From Polaromonas sp. (GTDB lineage: Bacteria > Pseudomonadota > Gammaproteobacteria > Burkholderiales > Burkholderiaceae_C), in the NCBI GenBank assembly GCA_026786065.1, contig JAJAYS010000307.1:1-8200 (forward strand): a stretch of 8,200 bases of DNA. The letters are read 5' to 3'. The notes beneath the pieces were generated by a model, which saw nothing but the letters and a program-made list of their open reading frames with translations, was not told the origin of the DNA and searched no databases. Both the position numbers and the translations under genes were made by a program. The first letter of the stretch is position 1. Each line of letters opens with the position of its first letter. This document shows, in pieces, positions 1-5,398 of this stretch.

Positions 1-63
1 CCGGTCTCAAACGGGGCCCGCGTGTTAATTTTGCGCGGGGGGGGCTGCCCGCCCTTATCCTTT

Positions 64-103
64 AAAAAAAACCCGCCCCACCGAAAGGGGGCCGCTTTTT
101 TTT
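64..103. terminator. Terminator-like hairpin with A8/T8 arms
   Basis: A run of eight A (64-71) faces a run of eight T (96-103) across a GC core. G75-C79 pairs with G88-C92, and C73 pairs with G94; C72/C95 and C74/C93 are mismatched. The loop is about 80-87. The shape is that of a bidirectional rho-independent terminator for a gene to the left of the window. The two C:C mismatches and the many homopolymers nearby (G8 at about 37-44) could be real decay or poor base calling near a contig end. Confidence 0.5.
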
Positions 104-160
104 CTGGACGACAGCTCGCCAGCCTTGGCTTTCGCGCCGGCGCTCAGTTTCACAATAAGA

Positions 161-176
161 TGACTTCCTGAAGTCA
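161..176. promoter_or_regulatory. Operator-like inverted repeat upstream of peroxiredoxin
   Basis: TGACTTC (161-167) and GAAGTCA (170-176) are perfect 7-bp inverted arms separated by CT. The centre lies about 43 nt before the peroxiredoxin ATG, which suits a binding site for a dimeric regulator. I cannot name the regulator: it does not have the spacing of a classic OxyR site. No convincing -35/-10 pair could be fixed around it. Confidence 0.4.
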
Positions 177-211
177 AGACCTTACATCCATCCATATTAG
201 AGGAACTATTC

Positions 212-718
212 ATGATCAAAATAGGCGATATCCTTCCCGCCACCACGCTGATGGAGTTCTCGGAAGTTGAAGGCAACGGCTGTAGCTTGGGCCCCAACCC
301 CGTCAATGTAGCCAAGGCGACAGCCGGCAAGACGATTGCGCTGTTTGCCTTGCCCGGTGCGTTCACCCCGACCTGTTCGGCCAAACATGTGCCGAGTTAC
401 CTTGAAAACTTTTCCGAGTTGAAAGCCGCTGGCGTCGATGAAATTTGGTGCGTCAGCGTGAATGATGCGTTCGTCATGGGGGCATGGGCGCGCGACCAAA
501 AGACTGAGGGCAAGGTCCGCATGATGGCCGACGGCAGCGCCGATTTCGCCAAGGCTACCGGGCTGACGCTCGACCTTGGTGCCCGCGGCATGGGTTTGCG
601 TAGCAATCGCTATTCAATGCTCATCAAGAACGGTAAGGTCGCCAGCTTGAACGTTGAGGTGGCCGGAAAATTTGAGGTCAGCGACGCAGCAACTCTGCTG
701 GCGCAGGCCAAAGGCTGA
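212..718 (+). CDS. Peroxiredoxin, Prx5 type (thiol peroxidase)
   Basis: A 168-residue thioredoxin-fold peroxidase that reduces H2O2 and organic hydroperoxides in the cytoplasm. The peroxidatic site is the motif PGAFTPTCS with Cys55. The family arginine is probably Arg133 in the RSNRYSM stretch. The segment around WCVSVNDAFVM (79-89) is characteristic of the Prx5/AhpE-like redoxin group. Cys24 and Cys80 are also present, so a resolving cysteine is possible but not assigned. The length fits a stand-alone member; there is no C-terminal glutaredoxin domain as found in the Haemophilus hybrid enzymes. The start is supported by AGAGGA (199-204), 7 nt before ATG. It is monocistronic in this view: a palindrome lies upstream and a strong terminator follows 34 nt after the stop. 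The family is clear; the physiological reductant (glutathione/glutaredoxin or thioredoxin) is not visible. Confidence 0.95.
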   Translation: MIKIGDILPATTLMEFSEVEGNGCSLGPNPVNVAKATAGKTIALFALPGAFTPTCSAKHVPSYLENFSELKAAGVDEIWCVSVNDAFVMGAWARDQKTEGKVRMMADGSADFAKATGLTLDLGARGMGLRSNRYSMLIKNGKVASLNVEVAGKFEVSDAATLLAQAKG

Positions 719-740
719 TTGCGCGCCCCTTGCTGGCATC

Positions 741-787
741 AAGAAAAAAAATCCGCCGGACTGAGAGGTTCGGTGGCTTTCTTGCTT
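741..787 (+). terminator. Rho-independent terminator after peroxiredoxin
   Basis: A 9-bp stem (753-761 with 768-776, including two G-U pairs) closes a 6-nt loop TGAGAG. It is followed by CTTTCTT and preceded by an A-rich run (741-751), so it may also act on minus-strand transcripts arriving from the convergent acetyltransferase side. Confidence 0.8.
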
Positions 788-815
788 CGAGGTCGCAAAA
801 CCGTGAGAGCGGGCC

Positions 816-863
816 GGCGCCAGACGCTATGAAATTAGTAGCTGCTTACGCCCGTATTCATTA
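816..863. repeat. Interspersed repeat, copy A
   Basis: This 48-nt stretch aligns without gaps to 2846-2893. Shared blocks are GGCGCCAG, CGCTA, TAGCTG and CGCCCGT, with scattered differences. It sits between the 3' ends of the convergent peroxiredoxin and acetyltransferase genes. I recall related TAGCTGCT-containing elements as common in Comamonadaceae intergenic DNA; the alignment of the two copies is seen directly, the family assignment is memory. Confidence 0.6.
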
Positions 864-882
864 CCCTAAACAGCCAAAGTCT

Positions 883-1381
883 TTATAAATCTACCGTCAG
901 GTAATGCACGCCGGAAATTGGGTTGCGGTAGGGCGGCGGAATCACGGCGAAGCCGGGTTCGGCATACAGCGCGCGGCCGGTTTTCATGTCATTGAGGGTG
1001 CCGAGCAGCACCGGGTGATAGCCCGCCACGCGCGCCGCATCCAGCACGGCTGCGGCCAGCTGGCGGCCCAGGCCCAGGCCCAGGCCGAGCCGGCGAAAGC
1101 GCTGGCGCAGGTAAAGCCGTTTCAGCTTCGAGGCGCTCGGGTAGTCGCTGCCTTCGAACGCGCGCAGGGAGCAGCAGCCGGCGACATCCCTTCCACCACG
1201 GCCTGCAGCAGGGCGCCGTGTGGTGCGCCGTATTCGCCCGGCAGGCTGGCGAGCTCGCCGTCAAAATTCTGGAAGCACAAGTTGGTGCCCAGCTCTTGGG
1301 CGTACGCGACGAAGATTTGCCGCTCCTGCGCCAGTTGGGCTGGCGTGCTCGGGGTGATGAGTGCGATTGTGGGGGTTGCAC
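883..1381 (-). pseudogene. GNAT-family N-acetyltransferase, frameshifted
   Basis: Read on the minus strand, two frames together give one GNAT protein. The first (about 1375 down to 1190) begins near TIALITPSTPAQLAQER and runs to ALLQAVVEG. The second (about 1187 down to the TAA at 883-885) continues DVAGCCSLRAFEG, then KLKRLYLRQRFRRLG (the beta4/acetyl-CoA loop region), LNDMKTGRALYAEPGF and ends HYLTVDL. Joining them needs one extra base in the G run complementary to 1188-1190. The pyrophosphate-binding loop carries additional Leu-Gly pairs from a hexamer repeat. The start is unclear: no start codon lies in the first frame between 1375 and the cytochrome b stop. The frame stays open to an ATG at 1505, inside cytochrome b, and a GTG at 1381 would need another single-base change. 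GNAT enzymes transfer an acetyl group to an amine; the substrate here is unknown. It is either a true pseudogene or a sequencing error in a homopolymer. Confidence 0.8.
1065..1086. repeat. Hexamer tandem repeat GGCCCA, about 3.7 copies
   Basis: Three exact GGCCCA units (1065-1082) plus GGCC. On the minus strand this encodes alternating Gly-Leu inside the acetyl-CoA loop of the GNAT gene, lengthening it by about two Leu-Gly pairs compared with the usual R-x-x-G-x-G pattern. The unit is in frame, so copy-number change would not shift the reading frame. Confidence 0.75.
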
Positions 1382-1443
1382 GAGGGGCGCGGGCGAAGGC
1401 TGGGCCGGCAGTTTGGCGCGGACCGATAGCCGGCCGCCGCTGG

Positions 1444-2133
1444 TCAGTAGGCCGGCGCGGCCGCCAGCGTCGAGACCCAGTACACCGCTGCGCCACACAA
1501 TGCAAAGATCACCAGCGCTGCCGTGCGCGACAGTGCGTCATCGCGTGACGACGCCGCCGCCGTCACCAGCGTCTTGTCGCCGTGCAGCATGGCGCTGACC
1601 AGCTTGTGATTGCGCCGGGTGTAATGAATGATGGCGCCAAGGTGCAGCACCAGAAGCGCCAGCAGGATGAACTTGCCGATGTTGGCGTGGTAGTTGCTCG
1701 CCAGGCTCACTGTCGCATTCGAGACAAAACGGGCTAGCGGACCGGCGAAGGCGATTTCATCGTCGCTCATCATGCCGCTGGCGACCTGCGCGACCAGAAA
1801 CCCCAGCAACGCGAAAACGGATCCCGCGCCCAGCGGGCTGTGGCCCACACTGTGTTCGGGTCGGCGCTCGCCGCGCAGGTAGTTGATGACTGTACGTGGC
1901 GTGTAGATAAACGAGGCAAAACGCGACCAGTGGCCACCCACCAAACCCCAGACCATGCGAAACGCCAGCAGCGAGGCCACCGTGTAGCCAAACCAGAAAT
2001 GCCAGTTCATCGCATTGCCGCCGATGGTGCCGGTGATCACCAGGCCAACGACGCAGACCAGCAGTCCCCAGTGAAAAAGCCTTGTCGGAAGGTCCCAGAC
2101 CCGAACCGTGTGCGAACCGCCAGTTGACGCCAT
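1444..2133 (-). CDS. Di-heme cytochrome b (b561 / hydrogenase-cytochrome-b-like)
   Basis: A 229-residue membrane protein that carries electrons across the inner membrane, probably between quinol and a periplasmic partner. It opens with the family signature VWDLPTRLFHWGL (12-24, His21), then has helices at about 22-38, 44-65, 104-122, 152-170 and a last one near the C-terminus (about 206-224). Candidate heme ligands are His21, His45, His149, His164 and His170; GHSPLGA (97-103) is also typical. The length and layout fit soluble-cytochrome-coupled b-type cytochromes of proteobacteria. The ATG is preceded by AAAGG at a proper distance. It is divergent from the cytochrome c' gene, 222 bp away, which makes the c' protein the likely electron partner. 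The broken GNAT gene lies downstream on the same strand. The family is confident; the exact partner is inferred. Confidence 0.9.
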   Translation of the reverse strand: MASTGGSHTVRVWDLPTRLFHWGLLVCVVGLVITGTIGGNAMNWHFWFGYTVASLLAFRMVWGLVGGHWSRFASFIYTPRTVINYLRGERRPEHSVGHSPLGAGSVFALLGFLVAQVASGMMSDDEIAFAGPLARFVSNATVSLASNYHANIGKFILLALLVLHLGAIIHYTRRNHKLVSAMLHGDKTLVTAAASSRDDALSRTAALVIFALCGAAVYWVSTLAAAPAY

Positions 2134-2201
2134 GCGACTTGCCTTTCTTGAGGGCCTCGATTGTGCCTTCGCGCCAGCACGGCCAGCGCCGCCACGGGCC
2201 T

Positions 2202-2266
2202 GCCCCGAGGCGCGGGGCTTGGCGGACCTCCGTCCGCAGGGCTACACTTCCCCGCCAAGCTTGGGG
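2202..2266. repeat. Compound inverted repeat (REP-like) between cytochrome genes
   Basis: GCTTGGCGG (2217-2225) and CCGCCAAGC (2252-2260) are perfect 9-bp inverted arms. Partly nested within them is a second hairpin, GCGGAC (2222-2227) with GTCCGC (2232-2237) around CTCC. Just left, GCCCC/GGGGC form a further short stem. The GC-rich symmetry resembles small palindromic intergenic elements of Comamonadaceae and recalls the block at 7917-8177, without clear base-for-base identity. Confidence 0.6.
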
Positions 2267-2315
2267 GCAACCGCAGCGTCGCTTCCTCCTTGAGCCCGCC
2301 CCTGTCGTGGTCAGC

Positions 2316-2328
2316 ATTTCCCGGAAAT
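2316..2328. promoter_or_regulatory. Palindrome upstream of cytochrome c'
   Basis: ATTTCC (2316-2321), a single C, then GGAAAT (2323-2328) give a perfect 6-1-6 inverted repeat ending 27 nt before the cytochrome c' ATG. It is a plausible operator in the region shared by the divergent cytochrome genes. No regulator can be named. Confidence 0.35.
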
Positions 2329-2355
2329 TAACCTGAAGAACCAAGAGGAAAACCA

Positions 2356-2811
2356 ATGAAAACGTTTGCCTGCATCGCCGCTGTGACCGGCCTCCTTGCC
2401 TTCGCCGCGCCTGCGTCAGCCCAGTTTGCAAAACCGGAGGACGCCATCAAGTACCGGCAAAGTGCGTTGTTCGTCATGGGACAGCACTTCGGCCGCATCG
2501 GCGCCATGGTCAACGGTCGCGTCCCGTTCGACGCCAAGGTCGCTGCCGACAATGCCGACCTCGTGGTCACCACGTCCAAGCTGCCGTGGGTGGCGTTTGG
2601 CCCCGGTACCGAATCTGGCGGCAACACGAAGGCCAAGGCCGAAATCTGGACTGAGCAAGCCAAGTTCAAGGAATACGGCGACAAGATGCAGGCCGAGAAC
2701 GTCAAGCTGGCTGCCGCCGCCAAAACCGGCAATGCCGACACTCTGAAAACGGCCTTCGGCGCTGCGGCCGACACCTGCAAGGCCTGCCACGACGCCTACC
2801 GCGCCAAGTAA
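2356..2811 (+). CDS. Cytochrome c' (periplasmic, c-556 family)
   Basis: A 151-residue precursor. A Sec signal peptide (about 1-22: MKT, hydrophobic core, then ASA before Gln) exports it to the periplasm. The mature part is a four-helix bundle of the usual cytochrome c' size, with the single heme-binding motif CKACH near the C-terminus (Cys141, Cys144, His145), the family hallmark. Upstream, AGAGGAA (2344-2350) places the ribosome about 6 nt before ATG. Cytochromes c' bind NO and CO at a five-coordinate heme and are linked to nitric oxide tolerance or electron transfer. Pairing with a divergent b561-type cytochrome is a common arrangement and suggests electron exchange between the two. A hairpin follows the stop within 15 nt. 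Confidence 0.95.
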   Translation: MKTFACIAAVTGLLAFAAPASAQFAKPEDAIKYRQSALFVMGQHFGRIGAMVNGRVPFDAKVAADNADLVVTTSKLPWVAFGPGTESGGNTKAKAEIWTEQAKFKEYGDKMQAENVKLAAAAKTGNADTLKTAFGAAADTCKACHDAYRAK

Positions 2812-2823
2812 GCTGCGCCCCAT

Positions 2824-2855
2824 GACTGGCGCGCAGCCCGACGTGGGCGCCAGTC
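2824..2855 (+). terminator. Hairpin after cytochrome c'
   Basis: A perfect 9-bp stem, GACTGGCGC (2824-2832) with GCGCCAGTC (2847-2855), and a 14-nt loop, 12 nt after the stop codon. No T run follows directly, so it may act as an mRNA 3' end stabiliser and not as an intrinsic terminator. Its right arm is also the left end of repeat copy B. Confidence 0.55.
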
Positions 2856-2893
2856 GCTACAAATTAAATAGCTGTTCGCGCCCGTTTTTATTG
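2846..2893. repeat. Interspersed repeat, copy B
   Basis: The ungapped partner of 816-863, sharing GGCGCCAG, CGCTA, TAGCTG and CGCCCGT. It lies just after a plus-strand gene, as copy A does, and ends in a T-rich stretch (CGTTTTTATT). Confidence 0.6.
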
Positions 2894-2929
2894 GGCATGA
2901 GGCATAAATAGCCGTTGATGACAGCAGAG

Positions 2930-2962
2930 AAGCCGGTTCCGGTTGACGGAAGCCGGCTTTTT
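2930..2962 (+). terminator. Strong rho-independent terminator
   Basis: AAGCCGG-TTCCG (2930-2941) pairs with CGGAA-g-CCGGCTT (2947-2959), a 12-bp stem with one bulged G (2952) and loop GTTGA. Five T (2958-2962) close it. It is about 120 nt after the cytochrome c' stop, so it either ends that transcript or a short transcript starting within 2812-2930. Confidence 0.85.
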
Positions 2963-3238
2963 CTTTGCCTGGCGCCTGCCGACCACACCGAGCGCGCACG
3001 ATTGGCGGCAGTGCGTACGCTATGCGGGATACTGGTAAGCCGGAAATCGATTCACCAAAGGATTCTCTGCAAAACTCCCTGCGGTCTTAGATCAGCCGGG
3101 CTCGGGCGGTCTGCTGCGTTGCTTCTCTTGGCCCTTAGCGGGGCTATTGGCCGCAAGAAGGCGCCTTGCAATCCATCCCGACCCGAGCGCCCGAATTCAG
3201 CCAGAGTTATGCAGAGGGTCAAAAAAGGAAGCGCCATC

Positions 3239-3952
3239 ATGCGACGTCGAAAGTTCAACCAGGCCGCCGTCGGCGCGCTCGGCGTGTGGGTCGCCCTCGC
3301 CCATGAACGGGCGCAGGCGCTTTCGCTGGAGGATTTGGCTGGCGTCACCAACGCCGAAGCCGGCAACGGACTGAAAACTGCGCTTGAGCGGGGCGCAGTT
3401 GCCGCGGTGGCTTTGCTGGGCAAAACCGATGGCTTTCTCGGCAACCCCAAGGTGCGGATTCCGCTGCCCGGCTATCTTGAAGACGCTGCCCGGCTGATGC
3501 GCAATTTCGGACAGGGCAAGCGCATCGACGAGCTGGTCACATCGTTGAACCGCGCCGCCGAAGCCGCCGTGCCTATGGGCAAGGATCTGCTGGTGTCGGC
3601 GGTTCGGGCGATGAACGTCAACGATGCCAAGAACATCCTGCAGGGCGGCGAAACCGCCGTCACCCGGTTCTTTGCCGAGAAAACCCGCGCACCGCTGGGT
3701 CTGCGGTTTTTGCCGGTGGTGACCCAGGCGACCGAAAAAGTCGGGCTGGCCAACAAATACAACGAGTTAGCCGGGAAAGCAGCCAGTTTCGGGCTGGTCA
3801 AAAAAGAAGACGCCAACATCCAGCAGTACGTCACCACCAAAGCGCTCGATGGCCTTTACCTGATCATTGCCGACGAAGAAAAAAAGATCCGGCAAGATCC
3901 GGTCGGAACCGGCAGCGCCATCTTGAAAAAGGTGTTTGGCGCAGTGAAGTAG
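3239..3952 (+). CDS. DUF4197 domain protein, exported
   Basis: A 237-residue protein of the DUF4197 family, whose molecular function is unknown. It begins MRRRKFNQ, close to the twin-arginine consensus RRxF, followed by a moderately hydrophobic segment and an Ala-rich end before LSLEDLAG; a Tat or Sec signal and periplasmic location are inferred. The mature part shows family-like segments: TNAEAGNGLKTALERGA, LGNPKVRIPLPGYLEDA, RAAEAAVPMGKDLLVSAV, the FFAEKTRAPL stretch, and the C-terminal KALDGLYLIIADEEKKIRQD. AGGAAG (3226-3231) sits 7 nt before this ATG and decides the start over longer upstream options. It stands alone, with a terminator overlapping its stop, and is convergent with the CoA-transferase. 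Confidence 0.9.
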   Translation: MRRRKFNQAAVGALGVWVALAHERAQALSLEDLAGVTNAEAGNGLKTALERGAVAAVALLGKTDGFLGNPKVRIPLPGYLEDAARLMRNFGQGKRIDELVTSLNRAAEAAVPMGKDLLVSAVRAMNVNDAKNILQGGETAVTRFFAEKTRAPLGLRFLPVVTQATEKVGLANKYNELAGKAASFGLVKKEDANIQQYVTTKALDGLYLIIADEEKKIRQDPVGTGSAILKKVFGAVK

Positions 3953-3963
3953 CGCGCCTTTTT
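3938..3963 (+). terminator. Terminator overlapping the DUF4197 stop
   Basis: GGCGC (3938-3942) pairs with GCGCC (3954-3958), followed by TTTTT (3959-3963). The left arm is within the last codons, so the stem would form as translation ends. The stem is short (5 bp). Confidence 0.55.
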
Positions 3964-4005
3964 CGCTGCCCCTGTCTCCCGCTCGCCCGCTTTCTATTTC
4001 ACTCT

Positions 4006-5250
4006 TCAGATCGTGCCGTTGGCCTTCAGGGCGTCCAGCTGGCCATCGGCAAACCCGAGCAGATCACGCAGTACCTCATCGGTGTGCTGGCCAAGCAGCG
4101 GCGGCGGCAGGTCGCAGCGCACCGGTGTGACCGACAGCTTCATCGGGCTGGCCACCAGCCGCAGGTCGGCCTGCAGCGGATGCGGCCAGTGGGTGACCAT
4201 CTGTCTGGCGCCGGTGTTCGGGTCGGCAAAGACTTCGGCCAGATCGTTGATCGCGCCGCACGGCACACTGGCCGCCTCTAGCGCCGCCAGCCAGTCGGCT
4301 TTGCTGCGCTCTCGCAGCAGCGCCTCCAGCAGCGGCACCAGCGCCGTGCGGTTGCGCACCCGGTCGCGGTTTTTGGCAAACAGCGGGTTCAAGGCCAGCT
4401 CAGGCCGCTCGGCAACCGCGCAAAACTTGACGAACTGCGCATCGTTGCCAACGGCGAGGATCAAGTGGTCCTTGTGGCCGTCTCGGTTGGGCGCCACCTC
4501 GAACACCTGGTAGGGCACGATGTTCTGGTGCGCATTGCCGGCGCGGCCGGGAACTTCGCCGCTAACCAGGTAGTTGGCCCCCAGATTGGCCAGCATCGCG
4601 ATTTGGGTGTCTAGCAATGCCATGTCGACCTGCTGGCCTTCGCCGGTTTTCTCTGCATGGCGCAGCGCCGCCAAAATCGCTACGGTGCTGTACATGCCGG
4701 TCATCAGATCGGCCACCGCGACGCCGACTTTCTGCGGACCTCCGCCGAGCTCGTCGCGCTCGCCGGTGACGCTCATCAGGCCGCCCATGCCTTGCACCGC
4801 GTAGTCGTAACCGGCGCGGGTTGCATACGGTCCGGTCTGTCCAAAGCCGGTGATCGAGCAATACACCAGCCTGGGGTTGAGCGCCTTCAAGCTGGGGTAA
4901 TCCAGGCCGTAGCGCGCCATGTCGCCGACCTTGAAGTTCTCGACGAAGACATCGCACTGGAGCACCAGCTCGCGGATCAGCGCCTGGCCAGCGGCTTGCG
5001 CGATGTCGCAGGTCACCGACCGTTTGTTGCGGTTGGTCCCGAGGTAGTACGCTGCCTCCTGCGTGTCGTGGCCATCGGCGTCTTTCAGAAACGGCGGCCC
5101 CCAGTTGCGTGTGTCGTCACCGCTGGCTGGACGCTCGATCTTGATCACTTCAGCGCCGAGGTCGGCAAGGGTCTGGGTACACCAGGGGCCCGCGAGGACG
5201 CGGGACAGATCGAGCACACGAATACCTCCAAGAGAATGCATGGGCATCAT
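4006..5250 (-). CDS. CaiB/BaiF family III CoA-transferase
   Basis: A 414-residue enzyme that moves CoA from one acyl-CoA to a carboxylic acid through an acyl-aspartate intermediate. Family marks in order: LGGIRVLDLSRVLAGPW (7-23), LADLGAEVIKIERP (28-41), the GDDTRNWGPPF stretch (44-54), LGTNRNKRSV (70-79), FVENFKVG (102-109), YCSITGFGQTGPY (130-142), and VAVADLMTG with Asp181 as the expected catalytic residue. The length is normal. ATGs at 5250, 5247 and 5241 are all possible because homologues begin just before the LGGIRVLDLSR block; none has a strong ribosome site. The frame is open far upstream (to 5670) but runs antisense through the lipoprotein gene, so that extension is not accepted. 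The substrate (formyl, succinyl, carnitine, benzylsuccinate or other) cannot be told from sequence, and no acyl-CoA pathway gene is adjacent. Confidence 0.92.
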   Translation of the reverse strand: MMPMHSLGGIRVLDLSRVLAGPWCTQTLADLGAEVIKIERPASGDDTRNWGPPFLKDADGHDTQEAAYYLGTNRNKRSVTCDIAQAAGQALIRELVLQCDVFVENFKVGDMARYGLDYPSLKALNPRLVYCSITGFGQTGPYATRAGYDYAVQGMGGLMSVTGERDELGGGPQKVGVAVADLMTGMYSTVAILAALRHAEKTGEGQQVDMALLDTQIAMLANLGANYLVSGEVPGRAGNAHQNIVPYQVFEVAPNRDGHKDHLILAVGNDAQFVKFCAVAERPELALNPLFAKNRDRVRNRTALVPLLEALLRERSKADWLAALEAASVPCGAINDLAEVFADPNTGARQMVTHWPHPLQADLRLVASPMKLSVTPVRCDLPPPLLGQHTDEVLRDLLGFADGQLDALKANGTI

Positions 5251-5398
5251 TTTGCCCGGCTCGTCGCGGTCGGACTTGGCGTTGCGTGTGCCGGCCAGCC
5301 AGTCCGGCAGCCACCAGTCCGCCATAGCGATGCACAAAGCCTCTTGCGGGGCTTGCCTGTAAAGTCGGCGCTGCTTCAAAAGGGTTCTTTTTTTGTTC

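Larger units (their letters stand above)
2812..3238. other. Gene-free stretch between cytochrome c' and DUF4197 genes
   Basis: These 427 bp hold the hairpin at 2824-2855, interspersed repeat copy B (2846-2893), a strong terminator (2930-2962) and then about 276 bp with no recognisable gene or RNA. A plus-strand frame runs from 2915 into the DUF4197 gene, but it spans the terminator and does not look like protein-coding sequence. The promoter of DUF4197 should lie in 2963-3225; no clear -35/-10 pair was found. An imperfect hairpin is visible at 3122-3160. Confidence 0.6.

Noticed and set aside
904..1548. Plus-strand open frame of 214 codons
   Set aside because: It lies opposite the GNAT gene, is Ala/Arg-rich as expected for antisense of high-GC coding DNA, and the minus strand carries recognisable conserved GNAT blocks.
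1757..2431. Long minus-strand frame across the cytochrome intergenic region
   Set aside because: It is out of frame with cytochrome b, overlaps the cytochrome c' signal peptide in antisense and crosses the palindromic element; the sequence looks non-coding.
2915..3238. N-terminal extension of the DUF4197 protein
   Set aside because: It starts upstream of a strong terminator, gives non-family sequence, and the ATG at 3239 has AGGAAG at the right distance plus a signal peptide directly after it.
3052..3240. Possible remnant gene or old repeat on the minus strand within 3052-3240
   Set aside because: The translation has a vaguely familiar Ala/Arg/Ser-rich stretch, but no domain could be identified and no boundaries or second copy are seen.
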